NCBI GenBank assembly: GCA_021234155.1
Contig: JAJEKV010000064.1
Coordinates: 7,814,001 to 7,878,000, forward strand
DNA from: Isoetes taiwanensis
Lineage: Eukaryota; Streptophyta; Lycopodiopsida; Isoetales; Isoetaceae
Direction of reading: 5' to 3'
Length of the DNA stretch: 64,000 nt
Shown here piece by piece: positions 21,693 to 34,154 of this stretch; the stretch's first letter is position 1, and every line of letters begins with the position of its first letter. Below the pieces are notes generated by a model, which did not search any database, was not told where the DNA came from, and saw only the letters and a program-made list of their open reading frames with translations. The translations under genes were made by a program, and so were the position numbers.

Positions 21693-24600
21693 ATGGGCTA
21701 CCTGGTCGTCGGACTGCGATGCCACCAAAATTTATGGAATGGGTTGCCTACTCCTATCCCTTCTTTCCAAGAGAGCAACCCATTGATGCACCATGCCAAA
21801 CTATTTATGCCAATCTGCCCAACAACAGCTGTTCCACCATCTCAATTTGTTAAATGGAGAATTGTCTGCAGCAAATCTCAAAATGTGGCGCCTCCCGATT
21901 TCCTAGAAGTTGTTGCCGATGTATTGCAAAGAGTGAGGCACGTTTTACCTGGGGGGTGGCTGGTGGAATGTTTATTCCAGTGAGGATTCACAGGCTCCCG
22001 TCAGGTTGCAGAATGCGTTAAGACAGTTATGGGAATTGGTTGCACCCGATAAAGTTCTGATTGCCACGGCATTCTTCTGTCTCATTGTTGCTGCGGTGAG
22101 TTTTGAAAGTAATTGTAAATTAGCCTAGCTCCTAGTGCTTTATGGAATTTATCATACTAACGTTTGTCGTGGTAGCCAGTGTCTCATTGCGAATGAGTTT
22201 TTTAATGAAAATGTATTCTTCTAAAGTAGCATTATTAGAGCATGATGATGTTATAAGAAACAAGAAAGAAGCATGCTCTTATGACATTTAGCTTAAGTCC
22301 ACAATTTTCACAAATATTTTGTTTTGAAAGGCACTGCCTTTTCTAGAATATGTCCGTGCATTATAACTTCTGGGAAAGTTCATTGAGTATAGTACATGTT
22401 TCTGCAGCTTTCAGAAATATCAATCCCACACTTTGTTGCCGCATCGATATTTTGTGCTCAAAGTGGAATGAAAGAACAGTTTTCCAAGAATGTGAAATGC
22501 CTAGCAGCAGTATGCTGCACTTATGGAATATTCAGGTAGAGAAGATTGATCAAGAGCGATCCCTATTTCGGAATGAGTTTCAGACTCATTTCCCACTTTT
22601 TGGGTGGAAGGGACTAAAAGTTAATGTTTCTTTAGTGCTTTTATTAGCACATGGAACTGTTGATTCATTCCCTCTTAACAAAGGTCCAAAAATCTGTAAC
22701 CAGCAGAAAGGTTGCATGATCTCCGTGCTGCGCACTATTTCTATAGCACATTCAAAACCACAGCAGGAAGTGTGTCCATTTTAATTTGCCAGGGAACATT
22801 GGAATTTCAGTGTTAGTACAAGTTTTGGTGATCTATCTTCTAGTAATGCATGCTTCTGGCATAGCAAAGCAGTATTGGAGTGGAGAAGGAATAATGTTAC
22901 ACGCCTAATAGGCAATCGCATATAAAATGTACTCTTCTCTTTACAAGCCTTTAGTGCCTGAGCCTTGAACTCCAGAATGGAATGGTACATTTGTACAACC
23001 CCTTGAAGCACCATTTGTGTTCTTTATCTCCTAGAAGTAATGGGCTCTTATTTATCCAATTCTGATAATGTGGCCTGAAATATTGCAACGTTTGGATCAC
23101 TAATCCAATCGATTTTAATTCTCTTTCCTTTCAGTTATTTATGATTTAACGTTCATACATTTCTTTGTTGGGATGCTTTACCAATGGAGAATGTTTCTTA
23201 TTGGTGTTCTGCTTTTGTTAACCAGTGGTTTACGGGTGGTTGTTTTGGCATGGCTAATCAAATGCTGGTAAGTTAGAGTTTATCATTCATTTTGGCAAAA
23301 GAACATTCTCCATTTTCTGTTATGGAGCGCAGTTCAGTAGCATGTTGGTAGAGAGTGAAGCTTGGAAATTTAAACCAGAGACTCACAGTCTACTTGTTAC
23401 AATAATAATTATAACAACTACCATGTTCTGACTTAGATGTCCACAAACGCACACAGTTCATCTATATCTAGTTAACTTTTGCAAGAGGGAAAGCTTAAAT
23501 ATAACCCAACCTATGGGAGGATTGCCTCAGTAGGATGGGTCAAATTTTCCACGTGTCGTAAAGAAGAGTTGCATTTCTTTTGTTCATATGGCCTAGTTAA
23601 TGTTGGAAGTTGAACATGCATATATCTGGCACTTCTGTCTGCTATACATGTTATGTTGTCATGTTAAGGTGCGACTCTGGCCACGGAGAAACTATATGCA
23701 AAACTACTTTCACAGGTGAATACTAAAAAAGATATTCTGCATGTTTGGGCAGCAATGATAATGTGTATATGCAGGAGATAGCCTTCTTTGATGGCGAGGC
23801 AGTTGGATCATTAACAAGTAGATTGGGCTCAGACTGTCAGCAGGTTTCTAGGATTATTGGAAATGACCTTAATATCATATTTCGAAATGGGCTCCAGGTA
23901 ATATCTGAGCAGTTGTTTTTCTCTGTTTAATAAAAACCTAAGGATTGCATATTCACGCATTCTAAATAATGATGTATTCATAAATTTCTCACATGTGTTA
24001 CAGGGCCTAAGCTCATTCATTTATTTGTTGACTCTGTCTTTCCCACTAGCTCTTTCAACTCTTGCAATATGCTGCTACATTTGGAGCTACATGATGGTAT
24101 ATGGCAGGTAAATTGAGCACCCATATTGTAACTACATGGTTCTTCATCCCGCCATTTCATGTGTTATCGTTTAAGTCCGTTGTTTAACTGTAAAGGTACC
24201 AAAAAAGGGCCTCCAAGTCAGCACAAGATTTTCTGGCTTCGTCAAATGAGGTATGCCTGCCTGTTTGATCAAGTTTTTGGTATTTCTTTTAGATTAAGAG
24301 TCTTCCATCTTATTTTTCAGGTCGCAGAGGAGACTCTTTCGTTGGCAAGGATCGTCCATGCTTTTGGGACAGAAAATTATGAGCTACAACGGTGATGACA
24401 GAACGTTTCTTTTGACCACTATAAAAAGTTGCTGTGATAACCCTAGCGTCTTGCATAAAGTTATTTGGATTTTGAGCTTATATCTAATAAGAGCACCATA
24501 AACAAAGAAGAGGCACATTGATAAGATGATGATGTATTCCGCCCTGTCATCTTCTAGTTCCTGGCTAACTGGAACTAGATTGAGCTTTGTTTTTGAGCGT

Positions 24601-27600
24601 AATGTATGGAACTGAAATACATTGAAGCTTGAAGTTTTGATCTGGGATCATAGTTTATTGCAACTCTAAACCAGCTGATATCAACTCAATACCTCATACT
24701 CTTTACTACCAGAATGCCATGAGATAAGCATGTTAGTTATCTATGTCCTAGGGGCCTTTATAGTTATCTATGTCATCAAATTTTTTTGAACACTGTGTTG
24801 CATCCCCATATAGGATATGAATTAAAACTCTGATAACTAAATGCATGCCAGCATACTTCTTTGTTTTATTTGTATGCCTATGATGAAGATAATTTCTGAA
24901 CAGGTATAGCATTTGGTCAAAGAAGCTTATGGAAATTAATTTACGGCAAAATGTAGCCTACGGATTTTGGACTTGGAATTCCAGTACCTTATATAATGCA
25001 ACTCAGGTCTTGAATTATCATTATGCCAGTTAAATTTTTCATTTGATTCTTCTTAGTTTAGTTTGTATTGTCATGCAAAATGTTTTTGTAGTAGCCTAAT
25101 ACCACATGACTGCATGTTGGTCTGCTTATGCCAAGCATATCTGCAAGGGTAGAATTTTGTTTTTTTCCTCGACCAATTGATTGTTTCCTATGAATTTCAT
25201 TTAATCAAAGTCCTTTTAAGACGTGCGTTTGCCCTTAATGCAGAATATACATTATGCATAGTTATATTTTTGGCATTTGAAGCATTTACTGCATACCCTG
25301 GTTAAAGGCTGATAAAGTCATATGCATTAGCCTCTCCAAGTCTAGTAGATCCTTAATTACATTTAAGCTCCAAACGTATCTTCTCTGTGGTGCTCAGTTC
25401 CTTACAGAGATTAAACAAGTTGTATAAATATGTCAATGGTTATAGATGTTCGATCGCTGCCTACTTGTAGCGAGGTTGCCTAATTAGTCAAGACCACTGA
25501 AGTTTTATATATTGAGGTTCACCTGTGTCACAGCTACCAGATTTTGAATGTCAACATGTCTTCGTCGAACTGGAGCTGGTCGATGTGGTTGTAATTGGTT
25601 CTAATCACATTCGATTGTGTTGGATCATACTCTAGTGTTAGTTCTTGCAAGGCTGATCTGATTGTGGAAGACAGGAGTAACTTTCTTTGATTGTATTTCT
25701 TTCTAGAGCTAGATTTCTTGTGTTTGTGTTGTGGGCCTAGTCCTGGTTCCTAGTGACCATATCTTTTGGATTGTTTGGACATTAATTTATTAATGCAAAT
25801 TAAACTGGAGCAAGACCATCCGTAATGATGAGACAAAAAAAAAGCATAAGAAATCCAAACAATCGATATCCTGATGTGTACTGTTGAGCTTTTTATTTAT
25901 GTGGCCACGTCTAGCAGATCAGTTTCTTAAAGCTTGCTGAAGAGTATCTCAACCCTGTTTATTTCATGTTGTGTTTCTGGTTTTGTAGGTGAGCTTACAC
26001 AAAATTCAACATGCAGGTGGTTGCATTAATTATAGGTGGAGGATTTGTCATGGCAGGGAAAATAAATGCAGAACAACTCACAAAGTTTGTGCTTTACTCG
26101 GAATGGGTGGTTCACTCTACATTTTGGGTTGGCGACCATTGGGCCATGCTCATGCAGTCGCTTGGAGCTAGTGAGAAAGTTTTTCAACTATTGGACCTAC
26201 CTGCCACCAAACAGATGCACTCTCATGGTATTCTATCATAAATCTCATTTTATATGTACACAGAAACATCATTTATTTGTCATTATTGGCTTACAGGGAA
26301 GCAGCTTCCAAACTTGAGAGGGCACATCCACTACAAGAACGTGTCTTTCCGATACCCGACAAGACCATCAGTATGTTGTTTTCTCATTAAGTACTCTTTT
26401 CTTTCCCTTAAATAGTGCGTCCATTATGTGATATTACCTGATTGATATAATTCCTCAATGAACTGTAATAGAAGCATTGCACAGAAAACTAAGGCAGAAG
26501 CAATATAGCTAACTTCCAATGAGCCAGTTTGAATGCTGCGTAAATCCACATAATATGCCAACTCAAAAGACTTTTCTGACCATCATGTACATTAAAGGCA
26601 CCTACTAATTTTGATAGAGGGTACTCCTCACACAACTCTGGCTCATAGAGATTTGTTCCAGGCTTACAATTGTCGGCATGAAACTTATGTAAAAGCTCCA
26701 TTTTGCATCTTTCTTTGAGTAGTGGATGGAGCTAAGATTACTAATTTCAAAGGCCGATTCCAACTGCTGTTTTGTCTGCTTGATTAAATCATTATCATCT
26801 CCTTTGATGGCCAGTATCATCCGCATATAAAGCCACAATTCAAATCCGGCCCTGTTCATCTTATACTTAAAGCTATACACGAACCCCTTGCCCCTTGCCT
26901 CATTCCCAGAGTGTACTTCCATGGAACAAGGGACAGCATGGCACGTCATCAATAAAATGTGGCTTAGATTTTATTCTTTCAATTGGGCCGACTGTTTCCT
27001 AAATGGTGCAGCCATTGCTGGTAATTCCTCAAAGATCGAAATGAAGGAAAAAATATCTAAGCTTCTTTAGCTGCCAGTACACTTGTTGCATCAGTGTGTA
27101 TATACCTGTCCAACTAGGAAAAGCATCTATGGATTTTTCATGGACGTTAATATGGAAGATAGCAACATGAATGTAAGCAAATGGCTGGTGGAACTGTGGT
27201 CTATGAATGGTTGTATCCCTTGTTTTAGCTTGAATGGCACATGCAAACTCATTTTATGTTTTGACTGCACTTTCCCAGGCTACTTTTTCTAGTTTATATC
27301 CACTGTTTCTTTGGACAATGCAAAATAATGGCCCTTAGACACATCAACATGAACAAAATATGTGGCTGAAGCTGCTGCTCTTTGTGTTGTATGGCAATGT
27401 ATTTTAACATTGTATGCATCAGAAACGGATTAGGGGCCATAGCAGCACGTCTATGATGGCATCTTTTGTTTGCAACATGCCGATAATACCCCATCAAAGT
27501 CAGACTGTCATATTGATATGTTCCTGTACATTCCGATCTGTCCCTTGTCTGTATTCTGTCTGTGATTAATATAAACCCAAAAATATGTCCAGAAGTTGAG

Positions 27601-28833
27601 AGCGTTTCGGTTCAATTGTTCTTCCCAGGTGGTTGTTTGAAAAGGCTGTTGGCCTTTATGTGCTTCCGCTTGAGTTCGCATGTATATTTGCTAAAAATTA
27701 TTTTACAGGTACCAGTTCTGCAGAAGGTTAGCTTGGTATTGAACCCTGGGGAAGTTGTTGCTGTGGTGTGTAGGTTGGTCTTATACATATTTTGAATTCA
27801 TCATTAAGAAATCTAAGATATTCATCAATTTATTAGGTTGGTTTAAGCGGGAGTGGCAAGAGCACACTCGTTGGTTTGCTTTTACGTTTCTATGAGCCCA
27901 CAAAAGGACAAGTAGGTATTCTATCCTCTGTTTTGTGATACCTATGAGTAAGTAAACTTTTCTACTATGTTCTGCAGATTCTGATTGATCATGTCCCTCT
28001 TAGAGATCTAGATGTCAAATGGTTTAGACAACAAATAGGACTTGTAAGCCAGGTATGACGAGAGAGTAGCGCTTGTCTTTCTTGATCCAAACGTTGAATT
28101 GTTGATCATGTGCGCTGGGAAATGGAATTGACAGGAGCCTCGCCTATTTAGTCTGGATATTGCTTCAAATATAGCATATGGCTGCATTGACAAAGTAAGC
28201 GCATCTGACATTGAAGCAGCTGCAAAGCAAGCAAATGCGCATGAATTTATCATGAGCTTCCCTGCCGGATACAAGACAATGGTAGATAATGCTCGACTAA
28301 GTGGAGGACAAAAGCAAAGAATAGCTATTGCTAGAGCCTTATTAAGGAACCCAAGGATATTAATTCTGGATGAAGCAACTAGTGCTTTGGATGCGGAAAG
28401 CGAGCATCAGGTTCAGGTACAGAATGTTACTGTGTGTAGAAAGAACATGTCTGATAAATAGAAGGTGCTTTAGAATAAATGACTGTTTCTGTATAGAGAG
28501 CATTGGATGGAGCAATGAAAGGGCAGGAGGGGCAACAGAGGACCGTCCTTGTTATCGCACATAGGTTGGTATTAGATGCATAGTTTACTTGAATTTGCAG
28601 CTGACTGGCGATTTGTATATACGATCAGGTTATCCACTATTCGAGCAGCAAACCGTATCGTGGTAATGCACGAGGGTCGAATTACAGAGGTAGAAACCCG
28701 CTGGTTTGTAACAGGGAATTATTTCTAAACCACACTAATGTCATTGCTGCAGATGGGAACGCATGACGAGCTATTAACGTTAAATGGCGCCTATGCAAAT
28801 CTGACTCGTCGCCAAATTAACACAACTAGTTAG
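21693..28833 (+). CDS. ABCB26: TAP-like half ABC transporter (ABCB26 type), 18 exons, three apparent frameshifts
   Basis: Exons: 21693-22095, 22408-22535, 23226-23267, 23669-23715, 23775-23897, 24004-24107, 24196-24250, 24321-24391, 24904-25006, 26017-26227, 26297-26370, 27709-27765, 27837-27911, 27978-28052, 28135-28416, 28497-28564, 28629-28689, 28753-28833; all GT-AG, about 686 codons. Order: N-terminal leader that could be a plastid transit peptide; ABC membrane domain ([54 protein letters not shown]); nucleotide-binding domain with Walker [11 protein letters not shown]-loop GLVSQEPRLF, signature LSGGQKQR, Walker [13 protein letters not shown] and H-loop VIAHRLST. These match the plant ABCB26/TAP1 half transporter, which should act as a dimer in an organelle membrane. 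Exons 5-18 are clean. One-base shifts are needed in exon 1 (six-G run 21951-21956), exon 3 (GGG at 23234-23236) and exon 4 (about 23673). It is either a young pseudogene or affected by sequence errors. Confidence 0.88.
26489..26960 (-). mobile_element. Ty1/copia reverse transcriptase fragment inside intron 11
   Basis: On the minus strand, VALYADDT (the copia YVDD box as YADD) is followed by a frame change into [20 protein letters not shown] and ISNLSSIHY, then [22 protein letters not shown] and [15 protein letters not shown]. This is the standard copia order (YVDD, D-x-LI, FE-x-DLG-x-HYFLG, KF-M-NCKP, LVG-L-YLT-TRPD, H-KA). Several shifts and stops show it is dead. It is antisense to the transporter and explains why intron 11 (26371-27708) is the longest of that gene. 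Confidence 0.7.
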
Positions 28834-28908
28834 TATGAAATACCCAAAGAAAGATGGGTAAAAGAGGGTATCTCTCCTTTTTATTAATCAGAATTAGAAT
28901 TAAGATTA

Positions 28909-28953
28909 CAAGAAATTTATCGCGGCGGCCAAGGCCGCCGCGAACATTTCTTT
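28909..28953 (-). mobile_element. Helitron 3' terminus (CTTG type)
   Basis: Read on the minus strand this is hairpin CGCGGCGGCC-TT-GGCCGCCGCG, spacer ATAAATTT, then CTTG followed by T. It matches the proven end at 56728-56759 in design: GCGGCGGC hairpin, 8 nt spacer, CTTG|T. The plus-strand string starts CAAGAAATTTATCGCGG. It lies about 76 bp after the stop codon of the ABC transporter, so probably in or next to its 3' untranslated region. The rest of the element, which should run to the right, was not delimited. Confidence 0.6.
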
Positions 28954-28989
28954 TGTCCCTTATGCTGCAAAAGACGTTTTGTATAAAGT

Positions 28990-30760
28990 CGAAAGGATCT
29001 TAGTTTTGAACCTGCAAAAAACTGTGTCTAAGATTTGGACAATTCTAAACTCTCATATTGATCAGATAAATAATTTTGCTAAAATTTAGATAAGAACTTT
29101 ACAATGAATTTTGAGCTCCACAATTTATGACATGAGGGGAAAACTAGCTCATCACACTAGACTTGGTGTTGTCCAAATTTGATGATGCACTAAAGAGAAC
29201 CTCCTTAGTCTCATTATTTTGGACAGCATGGTCCCATTGGAGAGTAGAGTTACCAATTCAACCCTCTATGCTCCCATACTACATGACCAAAAGGACTTAA
29301 TCTGAAGGAAAAACTATAATTTAAATGCATAGTCATATAAACGAAGTTGTGGGGGAAAAAAATGTCCCTCCTTGCCACAACCGTCCAAATGCAATTATTC
29401 CTATGACATAATGAAGGCAAATTCTGAATTATCAGATTTCATCTCTGATACACCATGAACCATAAGCGTACTCTGAGAAATATCAAGTTCTATTTGAAAA
29501 TATGTATTTTATTACAACAAGATAATTGCAACCACATCAAAATCATCAAATAGTTGAAAGCTCGCTCATTGGATTGTTGTGTGCGTGAAAGTTTTCTCGG
29601 GCCTCTTGCATCTGGCCGCTTTAACAATAGTGGCCCAAGGCATACATCTTCCCGATCACTTCCTGGTGTTGGTGTTCTTCCTATTGCGACACTTTTTTCT
29701 GGCAAGTACCCATCCATCCTGGCATCTTATTCTTTGCCTCGTGTGGCCTGTTTGCTTGCTTTGAATTTTATACCAACATTTTTGCCTCAAAATTGGCTGT
29801 TTGCTTTGCTTTGAATTTTATACCAACATTTTTGCAAGAGCGCACCGCAAATGTAGAAGCCGGAATGGACTACCTAGAATAAAGGGGAAAAATAATACTC
29901 TATATAGCATGCATGCTTTGTTAGGCAAAATCCACAAGGTTTGTACAACATGGGATCACAGTGATATAACACAGAATGATCTTAACACGGGAGAAAAGCC
30001 ATGGGATCACAAAGGATATAACACAGGAATGATCTTAACACGGGAAAAAGCGATGGCATCTCGGGTTGTGGCTTCGCTGCACCAAATTGTAGTTGGGGCC
30101 TTCATTGGAGTCCACCATTTCTCAACTTAAATCAGAAAACAACGAGCGGTATCCACTTAAATCAGAAAAACAACGAAAAAGATCCCCCCTCTGCCTCCCC
30201 TCAAAGAAAGCTTTGCTTTGCAGCAGCACCAATTTGTAAGCTTAAAATTTTGCTATCTTGATAGGTTAATGTTAGCACGTCGGTGTTTGAGCATGATATA
30301 ACCATTTTTGACCGGATGTGACAAAGACCGGATGGTAGAATTTCCACGAAAGAGGTGAAGGAGGTAACTAGTAGAGCAAATAATTTGGAGTTCATCATTT
30401 GTTTTTAGAAAAATCGGTCAAATGTGCCCTGTTGCATACCAATTTGTAACAGAGGAACTAGGCACATATAACTTTGTGAAATCAAAGGGAATACTCCGCG
30501 TCGCATTGTAAAGTAATGCTCACAATCATCTTGAGCCCTTTTAATTTTTCTTGGTTTGGCATGATGTCGTGTGGGGATGAATGAGTTAGCGATCAAATTA
30601 CTTTCCTGGATGGTCGTGATTTTAACATGGCTAATAACGACGATGATGGAACGCCTATGTAGTCACTTTTTCTGAATTTGGAGGCTTTTGAAAGAAGTGA
30701 GAGAATGAGTAACGGCTAAAAATCCCCTTGTTCAAAAGTGTGAGCACCTCAAAATCGGGA
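28990..30760. other. intergenic, two short tandem duplications
   Basis: No gene supported. GCTTTGAATTTTATACCAAC and the following bases are duplicated at about 29758 and 29809. A roughly 55 bp unit containing GGGATCACA and AATGATCTTAACACGGGA is duplicated at about 29950-30050. Frames at 29490-29814 are open on both strands without a domain. Confidence 0.4.
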
Positions 30761-30769
30761 TGCTCACCA

Positions 30770-31110
30770 TCATTGCCCATAGCCACAAATTATCTGCTGC
30801 GAATCAAAGTCTACCGGATTTGCCTTTTTCTCAGTCGAAAACAGGCCCACGGGCGAGCCACGGGCGAAGTGCCCGGTGGGTGAGGCTACAAAGGAACGCC
30901 GATTTCTCCTTTACTTTTCATCTTTACTTTTGCACCCCCCGCTCGCTATAGGTGGAAGCAAACTAACAGATTGAAGGGCTTTTGAAGAAACAAAATCGAA
31001 CTCACATCGCCTGGTCTTAGGTCCCTGTAAGAAAAAATTTGGATTCAAGCAACTAACGTAGCCCTTAAAGAAAAGATGACACATACCTCCAACAAACACG
31101 GGTTTCAAGA
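30770..31110. repeat. partial third copy of P unit (P0)
   Basis: From the CTGCTGCGAATCAAAGTCTA phrase to GACACATACCTCCAA, this matches 33160-33460 and 37610-37910, with more divergence. It keeps the plus-strand end of the P exon (LSAANQSLPDLPF) and the minus-strand exon-like block with RCEFDFVSSKALQSVSLL. The left end is truncated near 30770. It is older than the P-R tandem duplication. Confidence 0.7.
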
Positions 31111-31299
31111 GCATGCAGGGCAGCCGCCAATCCACTACGGTGGTCGCAATCAGAATCGTGGACATTGACAAATTGATCAAGAAATCAAATGTCTTACCTT
31201 GGCTCAAGCCACCGGTGGTGCCGAAGCCGCGAAAAGCTAACATAAAGCTAAAATTTCATCCGGGATCTTCTATTTCTTCTTTATCTCCTCAAGAATTTG

Positions 31300-31556
31300 C
31301 ATGAAACGGTGTCGAAGAGGAGCTTGCGTCTACGTCCGTCTGCATCGCAATATGATAAAAGACCCTGTGGATCGCTGAACATGCCCTTTTTAAAAGCAAG
31401 CAAGGCCTGGCCATCGGACTTGAGCGCCATAGCTGAGCTTGGAAGAAGCAAAAGTAGGATGAAAGGGGAGTCACGTGGCTGTGGCTCCTCCTCAATAAAT
31501 GCAAGAATGCAAAATTGCAAAAATGTTCCCCGAAAAATTTTTTTGACAATTGGCAC
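31300..31556 (-). pseudogene. LRR receptor kinase first exon, fragment
   Basis: The minus frame reads SPFILLLLLPSSAMAL, a signal peptide core, followed by KSDGQALLAFKKGMFSDPQG and LLSYCDAD. That is the N-terminal cap (LRRNT_2) of plant leucine-rich-repeat receptor-like kinases such as the FEI/ERECTA-like groups. The expected continuation (W-DPC-W-GV-C) and all LRRs are missing; the sequence turns into RRRKLLFDTVSCKF and stops. Residues before the signal peptide (IVKKIFRGTFLQFC) look like spurious extension. Directly downstream on this strand comes the P0 repeat, so the gene was cut there. Confidence 0.5.
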
Positions 31557-31623
31557 GCATGCAATGGAGCATCATGGAATCTTGAAGAATAGAATCAAAG
31601 TGAATGACTTATATATGGTTTGA

Positions 31624-31668
31624 CAAGAAATTTATCGCGGCGGCCAAGGCCGCCGCGAACATTTCTCT
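31624..31668 (-). mobile_element. Helitron 3' terminus (CTTG type), second copy
   Basis: Carries the same 40-odd bases as 28909-28953 (plus strand CAAGAAATTTATCGCGG..., hairpin CGCGGCGGCC-AA-GGCCGCCGCG), in the same orientation and with the required flanking T on the minus strand. Identity stops right after ACATTTCT, so the two copies share only the terminus, as expected for Helitron relatives with different bodies. Confidence 0.6.
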
Positions 31669-31669
31669 T

Positions 31670-32412
31670 CGGAAAAAAAGGCATGAAAATGATACATAAT
31701 GAAAACGAATAACAATGTAATAGATACTATTGATGTTTATTAATTGAATGTCGAAAATGTTAGATTCCCTTTTAATTTTGTACATTTGCTCTAGACTTTG
31801 CACGAAATCCCCTTAATTTTCTGAAGTTGGTTATAAATTTTCCTAGAACGCTCAATATTCCCAAAGTCTATCAAGATTCTCTTAGAAATGTTAAATGTGA
31901 GGAAATGCGATATTTCCACCCATTAATAAAGGTTTTCCCCTTAGACCTCGAGGTTATTTTCTACAAATCCATGTATTGGCGCTAGTAACTAAGTAGGTAG
32001 ATAGTAGTCTTTCATGACCACAAGTCCCTAACAGGACTTTGACAATTAAATTTCATGGCTGCTAGTAAGATGGACAAATATATGAGTGCAAGAAATGTTT
32101 ATCTCATAGAATTTTGGAGGAAACGGAGCTGGCAAGCTTTGGAGCAGTTAGTTGGAGGAATGTAGGGACACATCACAATGGCTGGAGGAATGTAGGGATG
32201 GATCACAATGAGGTCATACAGGATTTATGGTTATGTTTGCACATTTACATTGTATTGATGTGTGATTACATGATAGGGAGGGCATTGTATTGATGCGTGA
32301 TTACATGATAGGGAGAGCACATGATAGGCAGGGCACAATTGCTAATGTAATAACATGCTATTTGATGGACAACTACTCAGCCATAGCTCAAAATTTGCAT
32401 TTTGAGCATGTC
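31670..32412. other. intergenic, short duplicated words
   Basis: No gene seen. GGAGGAATGTAGGGA occurs twice near 32155-32200 and GATTACATGATAGGGAG twice near 32262-32315, each as a local tandem duplication. Confidence 0.45.
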
Positions 32413-34154
32413 TTAGTGAGATTTCACACCTACTTGGTGAAATTTCCTCGTATTTATATTATTTTTCTTTTTATGATTGATAGGCTTACAAAGAAAAACT
32501 TCCACGTGGTTCCTATGCTCAAATAGCATCCTCTTCTGTTCCGGTCGCCATTGACTCAGTCAGTTATGAGTTTCTTCTTTTCCACTCCTCCCAATTTTTA
32601 TATATATTTGTATTGTTCCCACATGACGCTCGTGGCTTTGAAAATCCTATTTTTTGGGATGAATAATTCACAGGTTCATCTAAACCTTACCTAGATTTGT
32701 CCTAGCAAATTTGTGTTCTTCCCACAGAAAGGACAAAAAGGGGAAGAACACAAAGTTTTCTGTTTTACTGTGCAGTAGGTAAATGATGTGAATTGCTTGC
32801 TCAGGCTGTAGAGGAAAGTGAGACGCAACTTACGGAAACCACTGTATACTATCTGTTGCAGCTGCCATTCGCCGATCAAAATCCCTTCGTAGCCTCGTTA
32901 ACGTTTTTTCTGACCCAAGCAGAAAGGAGAGTATTATTGTGTAACATCCTCTTCTGATTCGCAACCCAGTTTAAAGAATAGTTTTATTAGGTCAAGGAGC
33001 ACATTAGGGGTAAAGAATATTGTGAAACAGTTAGAATCTGCAAATGGAACATAGGAAACTTGGAACTTTTTGGATGATTTAGCAGAGGTGCTTTCGTGCC
33101 CTGTTGGAACCTATTGGTTGTCATTATTAGATGCCCTGCAAAGAGTAGAGCACAGATTATCTGCTGCGAATCAAAGTCTACCTGATTTGCCCTTTCTGTA
33201 GGATCTGCAAAGTAGACTCGTATTGAAGCAGGGTCTCGAAGCAGGGCCACGAAGAAGAGTCTATCGGGTGAGGCTTCTCCTTTACTTTTCATCTTTACTT
33301 TTCACCCCTGCTCTGCCATAGGTAGAAGCAAACTAACAGATTGAAGGGCTTTCGAAGAAACAAAATCGAAGTCGCATCGCTTGGTCTTAGGTCCTGTAAG
33401 AAAAATTTTGGATTCAAGCAATTAACAGAAGTCTTAAAGAAAAGATGACACATACCTCCAAAGCCAGGATGGGTCGCCTTGCTGGAGGGTCGCCTTCTTT
33501 TTTCTTTCCTCTGCACTCTGGCTTTAACTTATTGTCTTTTGGAGCTTGCTTTTTCAAAATCATCATAAAACAATATTCTTCTTGCATTGAAGATCCTAGC
33601 ATCGCTATTTGGCATAACAGAAATCCTCTGTTTAAGCCAAGGCGACTTCCAACCTAAAGAATACACATACCGGATTGATCCAGAAATCACAGAAGAAAAT
33701 CCAAAAGCAGCAAGATCCATGTCCGCATCGCATTCTATTGCCAGATAATACTAACTTGCCGCTTGAGTTTTATATGTTATTAAGATCTCTAGATAAACTT
33801 AAAACAGCTAAAAACTTTGGATGCCCCTTTGCATGCGCGCTTTTAGCAATCTCCCCAGCAAGAATCTAGATCATTTGGCCTTACATCGAATACATAGACA
33901 GAAATTTCACAGTGAGAAATTTCTAAGCAAAAACCAACGCGATATAAACAGAGGCCCTCGACACAAAGTGCTAGGGTAGCCGCAGAAGCCGGAGCTTTTT
34001 GTGCTAGGTATCGCAGAAGCCGGAGCTTTGCTTGCATTTTTAACGGAGTAGATGATCTTCAGGACTCGTGGCGTGTAAAAAGAAAAAAAGATTGCGGCGC
34101 AGAAAAATTAGGAAGGAACAAAAACAAAAATGAAAAATTGCAAACTGAATTACA
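32413..34154. repeat. P unit, copy 1 of tandem duplication
   Basis: Nearly identical to 36865-38619. It holds coding-like exons of an unidentified gene on the plus strand (see 32991-33201) and, on the minus strand, a frame at 33529-33720 (DLAAFGF, YSLGWKSPWLKQRISVMPN, RILFYDDFEKA), lacking 21 bp kept in copy 2. It ends ...GAATTACA and continues directly into the R unit as TATGTAGAG, which is the unoccupied Helitron site. Confidence 0.9.
32991..33201 (+). pseudogene. unidentified last exon, copy 1 (stop inside)
   Basis: After an acceptor-like TTTTATTAG, the frame reads STLGVKNIVKQLESANG, then a TAG, then ETWNFLDDLAEVLSCPVGTY, WLSLLDALQRVEHRLSAANQ and SLPDLPF to a TAG. In copy 2 the TAG is absent. 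A helical, Leu-rich C-terminus; I do not recognise the family. Confidence 0.45.

Noticed and set aside
22350-22784. 144-codon forward frame at 22350-22784 as a separate gene
   Set aside because: It is a read-through of transporter exon 2 in another phase into its intron.
26605-26952. Minus frame inside intron 11 as an independent host gene
   Set aside because: Its motifs are those of a Ty1/copia reverse transcriptase with frame breaks.
29490-29814. Open frames on both strands near 29.5-29.8 kb as a gene
   Set aside because: Both strands are open equally, there is no domain, and no splice partner is visible.
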